Shown in pieces: positions 1 through 9,386 of a stretch of DNA of 37,091 bases (position 1 is the stretch's first letter; each line of letters starts with the position of its first letter). The notes below the pieces were generated by a model. It was not told the DNA's origin. It saw only the letters and a program-made list of their open reading frames with translations, and made no database searches. Location of the stretch: the NCBI GenBank assembly GCA_018398765.1, contig JAHBMJ010000003.1, positions 22,501-59,591 on the forward strand. The letters are read 5' to 3'. The stretch is from Chromera velia. Taxonomy: Eukaryota; Sar; Chromeraceae. A program made the translations under genes and the position numbers.

Positions 1-619
1 CTCTATCGTCGTCCTTCCTTGACATTCAATTTCCCCTCTCGCCAGGCAAATTTCAGTCCCCTCAACCGAATTCTCCCTCTCTTCAAAAGGTTTCGCTAGA
101 CTTTCTGCATAAATCTGTGTCGAGTCGGTCTTTCTCTCGTCTCCCTCTCTCTCGGCTCCACGGTGTCCTCCCTTTCTTGTCTTTACATGCCGCACCTCCC
201 TTTGAGAGAGGCCCTGCCGATGGCCACTAAGGCTTTCAACCTCTTCTTGTTCTCTGCTCTGAGCCTCTCCCTCTCCTGCCCCAACAGCCCGTGCTGCTCT
301 GGAGAAGACTACCAGGTGGGGCAGGGACAGGGGCACAGAGGGGAGCCGTACCCTAGACGCTTTTCTGTCCCCTTCATGAGCCTTTCCGTTCTGGGGTACG
401 GGAAGCAAGTGCCCGTCTCTAATGACGCAAAGCCACAAAGCGTAGAGAGCCACTCGCACCTGCAGGCAGGAGGGGGGAGCAGAGGGAGGTCAAACAACAA
501 ACAAAAGCACATCACAGGTTGGTACTAATGAAGAAGAAAGTGAAAAAAGCGAGAAAGATGACAAATCCCGTAGGGCAGCAAACACTGTCAGTCGTACAAA
601 CAGAAAGAGGGGGGCACAC
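1..619. other. Downstream flank of the helical-repeat gene; no supported gene
   Basis: This stretch lies 3' of the minus-strand gene that ends at 620. It is pyrimidine-rich on the plus strand up to about 160 and purine-rich from about 470 to 620, as expected of UTR or intergenic DNA. A plus-strand frame at 163-528 contains a hydrophobic stretch (MATKAFNLFLFSALSLSLS, from about 220) that could be a signal peptide of a small secreted protein or an exon. The rest of that frame has low complexity and nothing recognisable, so I do not call a gene. An undetected 3' exon of the minus-strand gene is also possible. Confidence 0.35.
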
Positions 620-3007
620 TCAGAGGCGAGAAGACAGTAGACTGAGGAAGAGGTGGCTTGGAGAGAAAAAAAGGTTGCGTGGATGGAGAAGGAAGGACTG
701 GATGGATGGAATTATGGACAAGAAGCAACGGACATACAGAGGCAGGCAGGTTCGCAGACATTCATTACGCAAACCAGCATAGTGACTGGGCAGATTTGTC
801 GTCTTCGCCTCTCGTCCCATTACTAGCAGACAGGAAGATACAAAAAAAGTCAGAATACTTAGAGAGACGGATTGAAAGATGTGCGAAATTTCAGTCTTCA
901 GTTTTTGAGGACAGAATGAGAAAGAGGCAGCCCCGACCTTTCGTCTTTCCTTTTCTCCCCTCCAGCTGAAACTCCGACCGTCAGCAACACGTCGCAACAG
1001 GATCGAGGCTGCTGTCGCTCTCTCCAGCTGCCACTCTCTTTTCAAAAACCTCTCTGCTGTGTTCCCCCCCCCAAAGGGGGAACCTCCCAGTCGAACTACA
1101 GGAAGAGTCATCACCAAAGCGCACGCATGCAGAGCATTGACGGCCTTAGACACAGACAATCCCGCATCCCCCCCTAGTGCTGCACCCTGTAAGATCTCTC
1201 GAAACCCCACCCTGTACACCCCATGCAGGACAGGTGTCCGAACACCCACACCCTCCTCCTCCTCCTCCCGATCCTCAATATGAAGATCCAGCAACGAAAG
1301 AGACTCGAGAGCAGATGCCACTGCATCAGGTCCCAGCCGTCTCGCGCGACTCTCTACAGCCTCAGCACACTGCAACACAAACGCCCGCATATTACCACAC
1401 ACTCCACGACCTCCTAATTTCAGGTCTTTCAATCTGTTCAGAGCTTGACGGAGCTCTAAATCACTCAGCTTGGAGACGCCACCCCCCTCTAACAGTCGAG
1501 TACACACAGATGCAAACAAACGCTCCTGCCCCCCACCTAGTAGACCCAGTGCGTTCATGGAGAAAGTCAAGTCGTGGGGGGAAAGGGAGTCTAGGGACTG
1601 TTCGAGAACTTCCAACAGAACACCCACAGCTTCACCCATTTGTACCACCGCACCATCCCCAACCACCCTTTCTGTTTCCCCTCCCAAATCTACCACAGCC
1701 GTACCATCAGAGACACCCACCCCATCTACTGGCAAAAGCGTCTGCCTTACCCGACTCCGACTGTCCATATGTTCATTCAAAAAGATTGCAAACGCGTTCA
1801 ATGTTGTGCTCGTCACCTCTGGCTGCATCCTTTCTTTCTTCCTCTTCTTTCCCAACAGATTCTCGCTACCTCTCGCACACAACCAACGAGCCAGACAGCC
1901 TAGAACCAACCCCACATCCCCATGTCGACCATGCTCCCGGAGAAAACCAAAAAAACGCACAAACCCATGAGCCAAAACCCCCACATGACGAGTCGCCACT
2001 ACCCCCCCTGTCCCATTCTCCTCCTCATGACCCTCCAAGTCTTTCATGACCAAAGTCTCCACTCTCCGTGCGAGCACGGAAAGAAGAAAAGCGTCAGGAG
2101 TGTCAACTCGCACAAGTGCTGAGAGTATCTGTACAACGTGGGGCATCTCAAACTCGTCTCCCTTCCGGACACACTCCTTTCTAAGGGTCTCTTCCAACCC
2201 AACATCCCGCACATTCGACTTCGCCAGACCCCACAGGACCATTGCAAGGCCCTGGGGGGAGAGACGGCTTAGTCTATCTTTCAAAAGGGGGAGAAGAGAC
2301 TGCAATGCGACCTGGGCCGTCTCTCTCACGGAAGCCCCCTTTGCAATCGCATGCACAAGCACAGCGGCATCCCGCCCTGACACTTCACGCCGCCTCTTTG
2401 CCGCTACTGCCGCTGCAGCTGCGATGAGGGCGTGGTCTATCAGCGAGGCAGACGAGGAGAGGGACAGACAGAGCATGGACAGTTGGTTGACCGTGAAGTC
2501 TTCTGGTCTCTCCACAACCCTCTGTGATGCCACTTCGAAGAACCGTCTCCTTAACGCCGTCTCCGTCTCCGTCTCCGAGACGGACAAAAGGCATTTTGCA
2601 TACGCACAGAGAGTGGGGGGAGGGAGAGAACTCACTTCGGAGGTAACAGTCTGGATGACTCGCGTCCAAAATTGGGGGTGCTCTTTCCCTTTTTCTTTTT
2701 GGGCAGCAAGGATCTGCACGCACTCCCACAGAGCACTGGAGCTGCAGAGAGACGCGTCCTTCTCGAGCAGCTCTTGAACCTCAAATGAGATTCGTCTCAG
2801 CAGCCCGTCCTTCTTGTGCTTGACGGCGTGCTTCAAATTCTGGGACAGGGCCGGAATGTCTGTGGGCTTCTTCATCACACCACCCAGGTCACGGGTTGCC
2901 CGTGCAGACAGAATCTCTCCAGGAGACAATGTCTGAGTACGTGCGTATGTGTCACGCCCTTGGCCCCTGCGTCCTTCAACAGCACTACACTTCAGTTGAG
3001 GAATCAC
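620..3007 (-). CDS. Alpha-helical-repeat (HPR/OPR/FASTK-like) protein, probable organelle RNA-binding factor
   Basis: The 795-codon frame has no introns up to the stop at 620. From about residue 55 to 590 it is a run of amphipathic helices in loose 37-40-residue repeats. Examples are LPPPTLCAYAKCLLSV (about 118-133), FTVNQLSMLCLSLS (161-174), LSPQGLAMVLWGLAKS (249-264), MPHVVQILSALVRV (288-301) and LSPHDLTFSMNALGLL further on. This 'Ls..dla..l.alak' pattern is typical of heptatricopeptide, octatricopeptide and FASTK-type repeats, which in alveolates act in organellar RNA processing or ribosome biogenesis and often end in a RAP domain. No RAP domain is evident. The last ~110 residues (encoded about 620-950) are Ser/Phe/Leu-rich and look like translated UTR, so the true 3' end may be spliced or earlier. 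The start is uncertain: Met1 (3007) or the internal Met at residue 45 (about 2875). The N-terminus is basic, compatible with organelle targeting. The call rests on repeat pattern alone. Confidence 0.6.
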   Translation of the reverse strand: MIPQLKCSAVEGRRGQGRDTYARTQTLSPGEILSARATRDLGGVMKKPTDIPALSQNLKHAVKHKKDGLLRRISFEVQELLEKDASLCSSSALWECVQILAAQKEKGKEHPQFWTRVIQTVTSEVSSLPPPTLCAYAKCLLSVSETETETALRRRFFEVASQRVVERPEDFTVNQLSMLCLSLSSSASLIDHALIAAAAAVAAKRRREVSGRDAAVLVHAIAKGASVRETAQVALQSLLPLLKDRLSRLSPQGLAMVLWGLAKSNVRDVGLEETLRKECVRKGDEFEMPHVVQILSALVRVDTPDAFLLSVLARRVETLVMKDLEGHEEENGTGGVVATRHVGVLAHGFVRFFGFLREHGRHGDVGLVLGCLARWLCARGSENLLGKKRKKERMQPEVTSTTLNAFAIFLNEHMDSRSRVRQTLLPVDGVGVSDGTAVVDLGGETERVVGDGAVVQMGEAVGVLLEVLEQSLDSLSPHDLTFSMNALGLLGGGQERLFASVCTRLLEGGGVSKLSDLELRQALNRLKDLKLGGRGVCGNMRAFVLQCAEAVESRARRLGPDAVASALESLSLLDLHIEDREEEEEGVGVRTPVLHGVYRVGFREILQGAALGGDAGLSVSKAVNALHACALVMTLPVVRLGGSPFGGGNTAERFLKREWQLERATAASILLRRVADGRSFSWRGEKERRKVGAASFSFCPQKLKTEISHIFQSVSLSILTFFVSSCLLVMGREAKTTNLPSHYAGLRNECLRTCLPLYVRCFLSIIPSIQSFLLHPRNLFFSPSHLFLSLLSSRL

Positions 3008-3445
3008 CTCTGGTTTCTCTTTCCAGCTAGCAATTCTTTGTCAGTGTCTGGTCACAGCTGATCGATAATTCGCCTTCTTTTGAGACACTCTTAATCCTTC
3101 TTGACATGCAGGGGTGATCTTTCGTGATTCACCCCGCGATCGAAAGTGGCCCCGGAGGGCGGACTCCCCCCGGCGGAGCATGCATGCATGCATGGCATGC
3201 AGAGCTCTCCATAGCTCTCCGTCTCCAAGAAGAAAAAACTTATTCTGAGGAATCTTGAAGAATCTCAGTGCATAAGACAGTATATACGCCTGACTGATCC
3301 ACAGGTCTCAAACTTAGCCAGCTTCAGTCAGTCGATTGCGCCAAGATTTTGTCATGCACTGTAGACTTAGTGGAAAGACAATATCTTGATTGTTCTGCAA
3401 CAGAAGTGGAACGTCAGGGATCTGCGCCACCCGTCTCCAACAGCA
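3008..3445. promoter_or_regulatory. Divergent intergenic promoter region
   Basis: These 438 bp separate two head-to-head genes and must hold both promoters unless an upstream exon exists. It contains a GC-rich block (3130-3178, runs of CCCCGGAGGGCGG type), a GCATGC-repeat block (3177-3200) and a TATA-like TATATAC at 3281-3287, about 160 bp before the plus-strand ATG. The start sites themselves cannot be read from sequence. Confidence 0.5.
3177..3200. promoter_or_regulatory. TGCATGCA repeat (candidate AP2-type factor site)
   Basis: Three overlapping TGCATGCA-type palindromes followed by a further GGCATGC lie midway between the divergent genes. TGCATGCA is a well-known binding motif of ApiAP2 factors in apicomplexans. 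That this host has such factors and uses this site is an inference. Confidence 0.4.
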
Positions 3446-5389
3446 ATGTATCCTTTCGCGTCTCGTTTGGTTCTGACTCTTTCCTTTCTGTCCTGTCTGA
3501 GTCTTTCGCGAGCGCGAATTCCAGGCGTCTGGCTTGGCAGTGAGGGAAAGAGTTTGCAGGCAACTGCGTCAGGTTGGACCGGCTGCGAGGAGTTCTGTAA
3601 GAAAGCAGCCAACGATGGTGGCAGCACCTTCGCAGGTTTCGGTCAACCCGTAGGCACCGCACCCTATTGTGAAGCCACTTGCGATAATGACTGTTGGCGG
3701 AGAGCGTGCAAACCTGGTTTGGAAGACGGTAACAAATGTCTTTTGCGCGGCGAAAAGATTTGCTGCTGTGCCGTCGTTGGGTACACGCCTGATGGTGGCG
3801 AAGTGGTGATCAAGCCAGAGAGTTACCCTGTCGGGGTTCTCATGACCCGCACTTTGTTCAGAGACTCCGTCAGTCAGTTCAAGAAGGAAGCGATTCGAAA
3901 CATACTGAAGGGTTTCATGAATAAGGGGCTGGGGGGGGAGGAGTTGGTGAAGGATGGAGACAACCTGTTTGTGAGAGCGGCAGACCATCCAATTAAGAAA
4001 CTTGATGTCGGGGGGGTGATGATGGACGTCCAGTCACACAACACGATGTGGGTCTTTGGCGTTCAGGTGACCCTCGAGTTTGAGGCTTACTTAGAGTACA
4101 TGAAAGCGATGGGCGTATGTAAGGGGGATGTACGAGTCACCTTAGAGAAAATGATGCTCATGGTGTGGGTGGGGTTCAGCGAGGACAGCCGCAACAACGA
4201 CAACCCCCTCCGAGACATGCAAATTCATTTCACGGGGTACGATTTAGATGTAGAGGTGTTCAATATCCACGAAGAAGAACGGGATGCGTGTTCGAAAATC
4301 AATACCCTCGGGAGCGGTGTGGTGCCGCGGGCCGTGCTGAGTGCCCTTCCGGACAAGGTGAGAGAGGCTGAGGCGGAAATTAGGTCGCAGGTGATGAGTG
4401 CGATCGATAACAGTCTGTGGTTCAAAGTGGCTGACACCGTGTTGTCGGCCAAGACACGGATGGTGGGCAGACAGAATCGGTCCCTCTGGACCGTGGCTCA
4501 AGTGGGGGCCAAGTGGGCGCCTTCACAGAAATGTGAGAAGTGGAGTGGCCAGACAAACGAATGTGCCGCACACATCGCTGTGGAGGTAAACACAGGGAAT
4601 CGGAACCTGGGACTAGCGATTCATGACTGGCAGGCGGGTAACGTTCTCTGTGAGGTGGCAGAGGGGGGTTCTCCGTCGTTTTCTTTTGAGCTCGGCAGTG
4701 TGGCAAGCGTTTTGTTTTGGACTATGGTAGCAGGCCAAGGGGGCAATACGTACGAGAATGGTGTCAAGATAGGGGCATTTTTAGCGGCGGATCCAGAACC
4801 CAAAATGGTCTCCTCAGAATCCTCTCCGTCCTCTCTGTATTTGTCTCTTGGAGTTTCGTTCAGAGGGAGGAAGAAAGAAACGAAGGAGGAAGTCGATTTG
4901 TTGATTTTGAGTGTTCGGATGATCTTTGGAGTTGGCTTCAGAGTCCGGTCTGGGTCTCTGACGCCTAAGGTAGACCTGAAGGAAGTGGAGCAGGCCAAGG
5001 TTTTGGATTCCAAAGTGGAGACCCTGGGAGTAAAGGTTGTTTTGGATGTTGTGCGTAGGATTCTGAATGGGGCATTAATGGTCCCTGTCATTACTTCGTA
5101 CATTGAATCCCTCATTCCCTCCATCCAACTCCCCTCGTACCTTTCCGTTTCTGACACTGAGTTGTACACCAAAGACCGCTGCGTGTATTTCACCACGAGA
5201 GCAGACATGGACATGGAGAAGCTCTTGAAATCCGTCCTGGATTCACGAGCTGTGTCTCAGACTGACTCTCCCACAGTTCTGCCCCTCCCTGTCGACTCTC
5301 TCCCAGCAGCACCCACAGAAAACCCCCCGTTTATGGCCTTCGTGCGCACAGGGGGGAAGCCTCCCAGTGCTCAGGTCTCTGTTTCTTGA
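3446..5389 (+). CDS. Secreted protein with Cys-rich N-terminal domain and BPI/LBP-like (TULIP) body
   Basis: The chosen start at 3446 gives a clear signal peptide (MYPFASRLVLTLSFLSCLSL, cleavage probably after SRA). The frame is open for 20 codons upstream, but that extension is not signal-like. The mature N-terminus has ten Cys within about residues 47-108 (C47, C51, C75, C79, C83, C88, C98 and a CCC at 106-108), suggesting a disulfide-rich module. The body (about 120-600) has two halves of alternating strands and long amphipathic helices. Near the C-terminus comes a helix, then a 'LIPSIQLPSYLSVSDTELY' stretch, then a hydrophobic strand. This resembles the C-terminal 'iPlP..' segment of bactericidal/permeability-increasing and LBP-type lipid-binding proteins, which bind lipids in two tubular barrels. 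The last ~45 residues are Pro/Ser/Thr-rich. The frame ends at TGA 5387-5389. Gene and secretion are well supported; the TULIP assignment is tentative. Confidence 0.6.
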   Translation: MYPFASRLVLTLSFLSCLSLSRARIPGVWLGSEGKSLQATASGWTGCEEFCKKAANDGGSTFAGFGQPVGTAPYCEATCDNDCWRRACKPGLEDGNKCLLRGEKICCCAVVGYTPDGGEVVIKPESYPVGVLMTRTLFRDSVSQFKKEAIRNILKGFMNKGLGGEELVKDGDNLFVRAADHPIKKLDVGGVMMDVQSHNTMWVFGVQVTLEFEAYLEYMKAMGVCKGDVRVTLEKMMLMVWVGFSEDSRNNDNPLRDMQIHFTGYDLDVEVFNIHEEERDACSKINTLGSGVVPRAVLSALPDKVREAEAEIRSQVMSAIDNSLWFKVADTVLSAKTRMVGRQNRSLWTVAQVGAKWAPSQKCEKWSGQTNECAAHIAVEVNTGNRNLGLAIHDWQAGNVLCEVAEGGSPSFSFELGSVASVLFWTMVAGQGGNTYENGVKIGAFLAADPEPKMVSSESSPSSLYLSLGVSFRGRKKETKEEVDLLILSVRMIFGVGFRVRSGSLTPKVDLKEVEQAKVLDSKVETLGVKVVLDVVRRILNGALMVPVITSYIESLIPSIQLPSYLSVSDTELYTKDRCVYFTTRADMDMEKLLKSVLDSRAVSQTDSPTVLPLPVDSLPAAPTENPPFMAFVRTGGKPPSAQVSVS

Positions 5390-5595
5390 GCGATGCAATG
5401 AGACGGCCCTTCATTGTTTTTTCCGACTCAGTCTGGAGTGAGTCTTCAGGTCTGTTTGGCTGATTGAATGTGGGAAGGAAGCCTTGTCGATAAACTCCTG
5501 AAAAGGGAAGGTGATCGTTTCGCTTGTCTTGTGCTTCTGGCAGGGGTGGACAGCAGCAGGGCGTCTGCGTGTGTGTTAGTGAGAGAGAGAGAGAG

Positions 5596-5634
<39 letters not shown>

Positions 5635-6238
5635 AACAGAGAGAGAAAGAGAGACTGAAGAGAAGCGGAGGTGAAGATGAGTGTCTGGTGACCGTGCTCT
5701 CTTCCTCATTCGTCTTTCTTTGGCACCCTGCCTCGTTGTGTCCTTTTTTTTGCCCCTTTTGTGAACAGTCAACATGCACACAAATTTGTTTGTCACTTTG
5801 AATTAATATTCGGCAGAAGTGCTTGCGCGTGAAAAAGCATGACTGCACCCGGGGTTGATCGATGCATGGTCGCTGCATCGTTGCCTGGATGTTTCCTGAC
5901 TGACTGGTTCGTATAATCATCGCTTTCCTGGCCCCGTTTCCATCCCTTTCTCGAGTTCTTCGTTTGGTTCGGTCCGCTCATGAGAAGAGAATGATTGGTC
6001 GGACTTCTCTTTCCTGAATGATGGCAGCTGGGTAATTAAGAGCAGGAGTACGCGGCGATGCAGGGGTGAGGATGGGTGTGGATCTGTGTATGACCGTACC
6101 CCTTCCTCCTCCTCTGCCAGAGTTGCTTTTGCCCCAGTTTTACTCGCAGGCTTACGCTTACCTAGATCCTTACTCCGAGTCCCCTTCACCCTTGCTTACC
6201 CTTGCATCACACTCAGCAACGGCTTTAGTCATGCATTC
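5390..6238. other. 3' flank of secreted-protein gene, no gene seen
   Basis: GC-moderate intergenic DNA downstream of the stop at 5389. It holds the purine microsatellite at 5579-5660 and no long credible frame. The short frames across the microsatellite are translated GA/GAAA repeats. The block ends at an A-rich run (6239-6260), where base composition drops abruptly to AT-rich. Confidence 0.5.
5579..5660 (+). repeat. (GA)n-(GAAA)n microsatellite
   Basis: About nine GA units (5581-5598) run into about nine to ten GAAA units (to about 5635) and then an imperfect GAGAGAAAGAGAGA tail. It is a pure polypurine tract on the plus strand. Confidence 0.95.
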
Positions 6239-6404
6239 AAAAAAAAAGAAAAAAAAAAATGGAATTATAGAATAATTAACTAGATAGTATAAATACACTG
6301 GAACTATAGTGTGATACAATTCAAATTGTAACACAATACTCTATACACCAGTACCAGTAACACAAATAATTGTGTCACAATAGGTGTGATAAAATACTAT
6401 ACTA
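6239..6404. other. AT-rich spacer with small inverted motifs
   Basis: An A-rich run (6239-6260) opens an AT-rich block. It contains an imperfect hairpin (TGTGATACAATT at about 6311 facing AATTGTAACACA) and TTGTGTCACAAT at 6370-6381, whose reverse complement recurs at 9361-9372. No gene is seen. Confidence 0.5.
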
Positions 6405-6782
6405 CCTAGGGGGACAAAATTAATGCATAATTTTTTTTAAAAAAACGAAGATTTGAGTTTGTCAAATAAAAGGGGCAGCGTTGGACCAAGCTGACCAAGT
6501 AGACTTAGTGAAGACTTATACTAACTAGTTGGGTCCTACGGGTCTCACATTGGGTCAAAAATTTAGTTTGAAGTCCTAAAATTTTTTTTTAATTCCTAGA
6601 GCGCTCCTAGACTACCATTTTTAGATTTAACACACAAAGCAAAATGACAGAGCTATATATAAATAGGAAGTTATCTTCTAGTCTGACGTTAGATTACTTT
6701 TACTAGGGTGCCACAAGCCCATGATGATTGTGTTGAAGATATGCTTCTTAGATATAATATGCATTAATTTTGTCCCCCTAGG
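6405..6782 (+). mobile_element. MITE copy 1, CCTAGG-ended TIRs
   Basis: A 378-bp non-coding element bounded by 24-bp perfect terminal inverted repeats that begin CCTAGGGGGACAAAATTAAT and continue GCAT. The interior matches 7723-8111 almost throughout and in the same orientation (for example GGGGCAGCGTTGGACCAAGC and ACTAACTAGTTGGGTCCTAC). Short length, TIRs and absence of a coding frame are MITE hallmarks. No clean target-site duplication is visible outside CCTAGG. Confidence 0.85.
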
Positions 6783-7722
6783 TGTGAAGGGCAAAATCAA
6801 CAATTTTCATTTTTGACAAAGTCACTTCTCACTCCTAGTCTGTTCTTGCAAGGCCCAGCTGTCATCAGACACTGTCATTCTTTCAAGTTATAGCTCTTTA
6901 TATCTGCCACCTCTGGTGAGAAAAGAATGCTGTTCTTAACTTATTTTCTGTCTGTTCTGCAATACACTGTGTGTATTGCCAAGTATTTTGGCACTACCTT
7001 CACTCCTTTCATTACAGAGACAGACTAAGCAAGAGACAGAAGAGCAGAGTAGGATGCTTGAAAGCGTTTTGGCTTGACTAAGGGATTAGCATATGACAGA
7101 GTCTACCAGGCTTCTACCTTAAAGGTCTTTCTAAAAAAAGTATATGCTTTGAAACATGAATTGAAAGTGACCGTTCTATGTTTACAAAGCTCTCCCTCTT
7201 TTCAAGTTTTTGGAGTCTGTTTTGTAACAGAACAGGTCTGGGAGAGGCTGCTAGAAAAACGCAATGTTTGCCTTTAGATTACAGATTGGAGCATTGTTTC
7301 TGTTCAGTGGGCTGAGAAGAATGGACTAACCCGGCTGCTTGACCATCTGGCCGATATCGATGTTTCAATTTCTACTTGTAAAAACTTTTTAAAACCAAAA
7401 TAATTCTAATAGATAACAAACAGCCGCACAAGTTTACAGTAATGAAAGAAAAACGTTGATGCTTTTCAACTGTATTGTTGTTGTAAGCAAAGCCTTACAG
7501 CAATACGTGTAGGCACTCTATGATTTTTTTGAAAAAAACTGAAAAACAAAAAACAGAAATTTCATAGACACACTATGATAAAAATAAAATCAATCTCAAA
7601 TGTTAACCCACATCAAACAGTATCATTGCATCACAAATTATTCAAAGTATTTTTACATGAAATTGATTTATATCTTTTTGACGTTTTGATTTAATTGATG
7701 AATTAATGTTGAGCGCTCCACA
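6783..7722. other. AT-rich DNA between the two MITE copies, no gene
   Basis: These 940 bp separate the two MITE copies. A 67-codon frame (7074-7277) has no recognisable features. Around 7519-7580 there is a short A/T-rich imperfect palindrome (ACTCTATGAT facing ACACTATGAT, with A- and T-runs between). Nothing else is supported. Confidence 0.5.
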
Positions 7723-8111
7723 CCTAGGGGAACAAAATTAATGCATAATTTTTTTGAAAAAAGCGAAGATTTGAGTTTGTTAAATAAAAGGGGCAGCGTT
7801 GGACCAAGCTGACCAAGTAGACTTAGTGAAGACTTATACTAACTAGTTGGGTCCTACGGGTTTCACATTGGGTCAAAAATTTAGTTTGAAGTCCTAAAAT
7901 TTTTTTTTTAAATTCCTAGAGCGCTCCTAGACTACCATTTTTTAATTTTACAGATTTAATTTATAAAGCAAAACGACAGAGCTATATATAAATAGGAAGT
8001 TATCTTTTAGTCTGATGTTAGATTACTTTTACTAGGGTGTCACAAGCCTATGATGATTGTGTTGAAGATATGCTTCTTAGATATAATATGCATTAATTTT
8101 GTCCCCCTAGG
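7723..8111 (+). mobile_element. MITE copy 2, CCTAGG-ended TIRs
   Basis: A 389-bp second copy of the element at 6405-6782, in the same orientation. Its left TIR carries a G-to-A change (CCTAGGGGAACAAAATT) and the interior differs by scattered substitutions and A/T-run length changes. It ends CCTAGG at 8106-8111. It has no coding capacity and was presumably mobilised in trans. Confidence 0.85.
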
Positions 8112-8377
8112 TAGTAGTTAGAGTGACTAAGTCTTAGGTGTGATATGATCCTAGACTTTCAGAGTGACTTGAAGTCTTCAGAGTCGTTAAAGATCAGACT
8201 GTTCTTCTACATTCACTCACTTTCAATTAATATTCACTTAGTATTCACCTCAGTCATTCACTCACAAGGATTCACTGACGGTGACTGACCAGGTCCTCAC
8301 TCATTCACTCCACAAATGATGAAGCACACCTAGCTACCCCTTCTTGTTCTTCAGCCGCTTTGCATTAACGGCTAGGC
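8112..8377. repeat. Degenerate ATTCAC(T) microrepeats
   Basis: Between about 8210 and 8312 the motif ATTCACTCA and close variants (ATTCACTTA-like, ATTCACCTC, ATTCACTGAC) occur at least six times with irregular spacing. The remainder is AT-rich with no gene. Confidence 0.5.
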
Positions 8378-9330
8378 ATGTCACAGCAAAAAAAAAAAAA
8401 GTTTCTATCTAAAAACGAATTATTTACTTTTTTTTTTTTTCTCTGCAACACCTTGCAACACTTGTGTAACACCAGTGCAACTAGCCATGCAACAGCTAAA
8501 CAACAGTCACAGAGTCATACGGTTGTTTTAAACAAAAAAAAAAAAAGAAAAAAAAAAGTACCTGACAAAGAGAGTTATTTATTTTTTTTTTTCTCTGTGA
8601 TACCCCTAGTATTAACGGTATCCTCGGCATATCTAGCAGATTGTCATTTTGTCTTATACATCTCCTCTGTTATGCAGCGAATGTCTCCCGCTTCCCAGCA
8701 ACCCTCAGCCTTGCGAAGAGTCAGAAGCTTTTTGACTTTGTGCTCAGTGGAGTCTTTCTAAGACTTTTTTGCGCCTTCGCAAATCTTTCTTTTGAATCAC
8801 TTTCTTGACCATAGTGAAGCGTTAAAAAGAAGAATACGGGAAGCGACAAGGCCAAAAAGAACTGAGACGGCTGTTTTTCTTGCGGGGTCATGTAGAATTT
8901 GTATACATGCATGTGCAGAGTCCATATAGAGTCCGCGCGGCCTGCAGCGGCTATGACACTGCCCCCCGACGCGTGTCAAACCATGCTAAACGCAGTAAAT
9001 ACACAATCTACAACTATTTTTTTCACACATAAGTATGATTTAATTGAATCGGTCAAAAGCTCTTAAAATCATAATTTAGGCTCCACACTACATAAAAAAA
9101 AATAAAAGAAGAGAAATTTTTTTTTTTTAATTATGGATTTTTTTTTTATTTATCATAGCATTCAATATGCAAACAACTGTTGTTCAAGTGTTGCACTAGA
9201 TGTTGCAAGAGTGTTGCATGGGGTGTTGTATTGAAAACCATATACTTTTTAGCTGATAAATAAAAAAAAAAAATGAAAGATTGGAAACTTCTTTTTTTTT
9301 CTTTTTTTTTTTTTTTTTATGGAGTGCAGA
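8378..9330. repeat. Diverged inverted arms with A/T homopolymers and TGCAACAC motifs
   Basis: The left arm (about 8385-8580) has poly-A, GTTTC, poly-T, then repeated TGCAACAC/GTAACACC motifs. The right arm (about 9100-9325), read as reverse complement, has the same order: poly-A, AAGTTTCC, poly-T, AACACC..TGCAACAC..TGCAACA..AACAACAG. The ~500 bp between is less AT-rich. No frame looks coding; the 127-codon frame at 8378-8761 is mostly Lys/Phe homopolymers. It may be a decayed TIR element, but exact ends cannot be set. Confidence 0.45.
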
Positions 9331-9386
9331 GCCTACATCACAATTATTGTATCACAAATCATTGTGACACAAAAGGTTCTAGGAAG

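Noticed and set aside
2046-2777. 243-codon plus-strand frame opposite the helical-repeat gene (and the 290-codon one at 1177-2049)
   Set aside because: Arg/Ser/Thr- or Pro/His-rich antisense shadows of a convincing helical-repeat frame.
5446-5796. Small frames over the GA/GAAA microsatellite
   Set aside because: Translations are mostly simple repeats (REREREKK or SLSFFLSF).
7074-7277. 67-codon frame between MITE copies
   Set aside because: No recognisable family, AT-rich context, no supporting promoter or homologue signs.
6405-8111. The two ~380-bp repeats as LTRs of a small retroelement
   Set aside because: Each copy has its own 24-bp TIRs and CCTAGG ends, and there is no PBS or polypurine tract. 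They fit MITEs.
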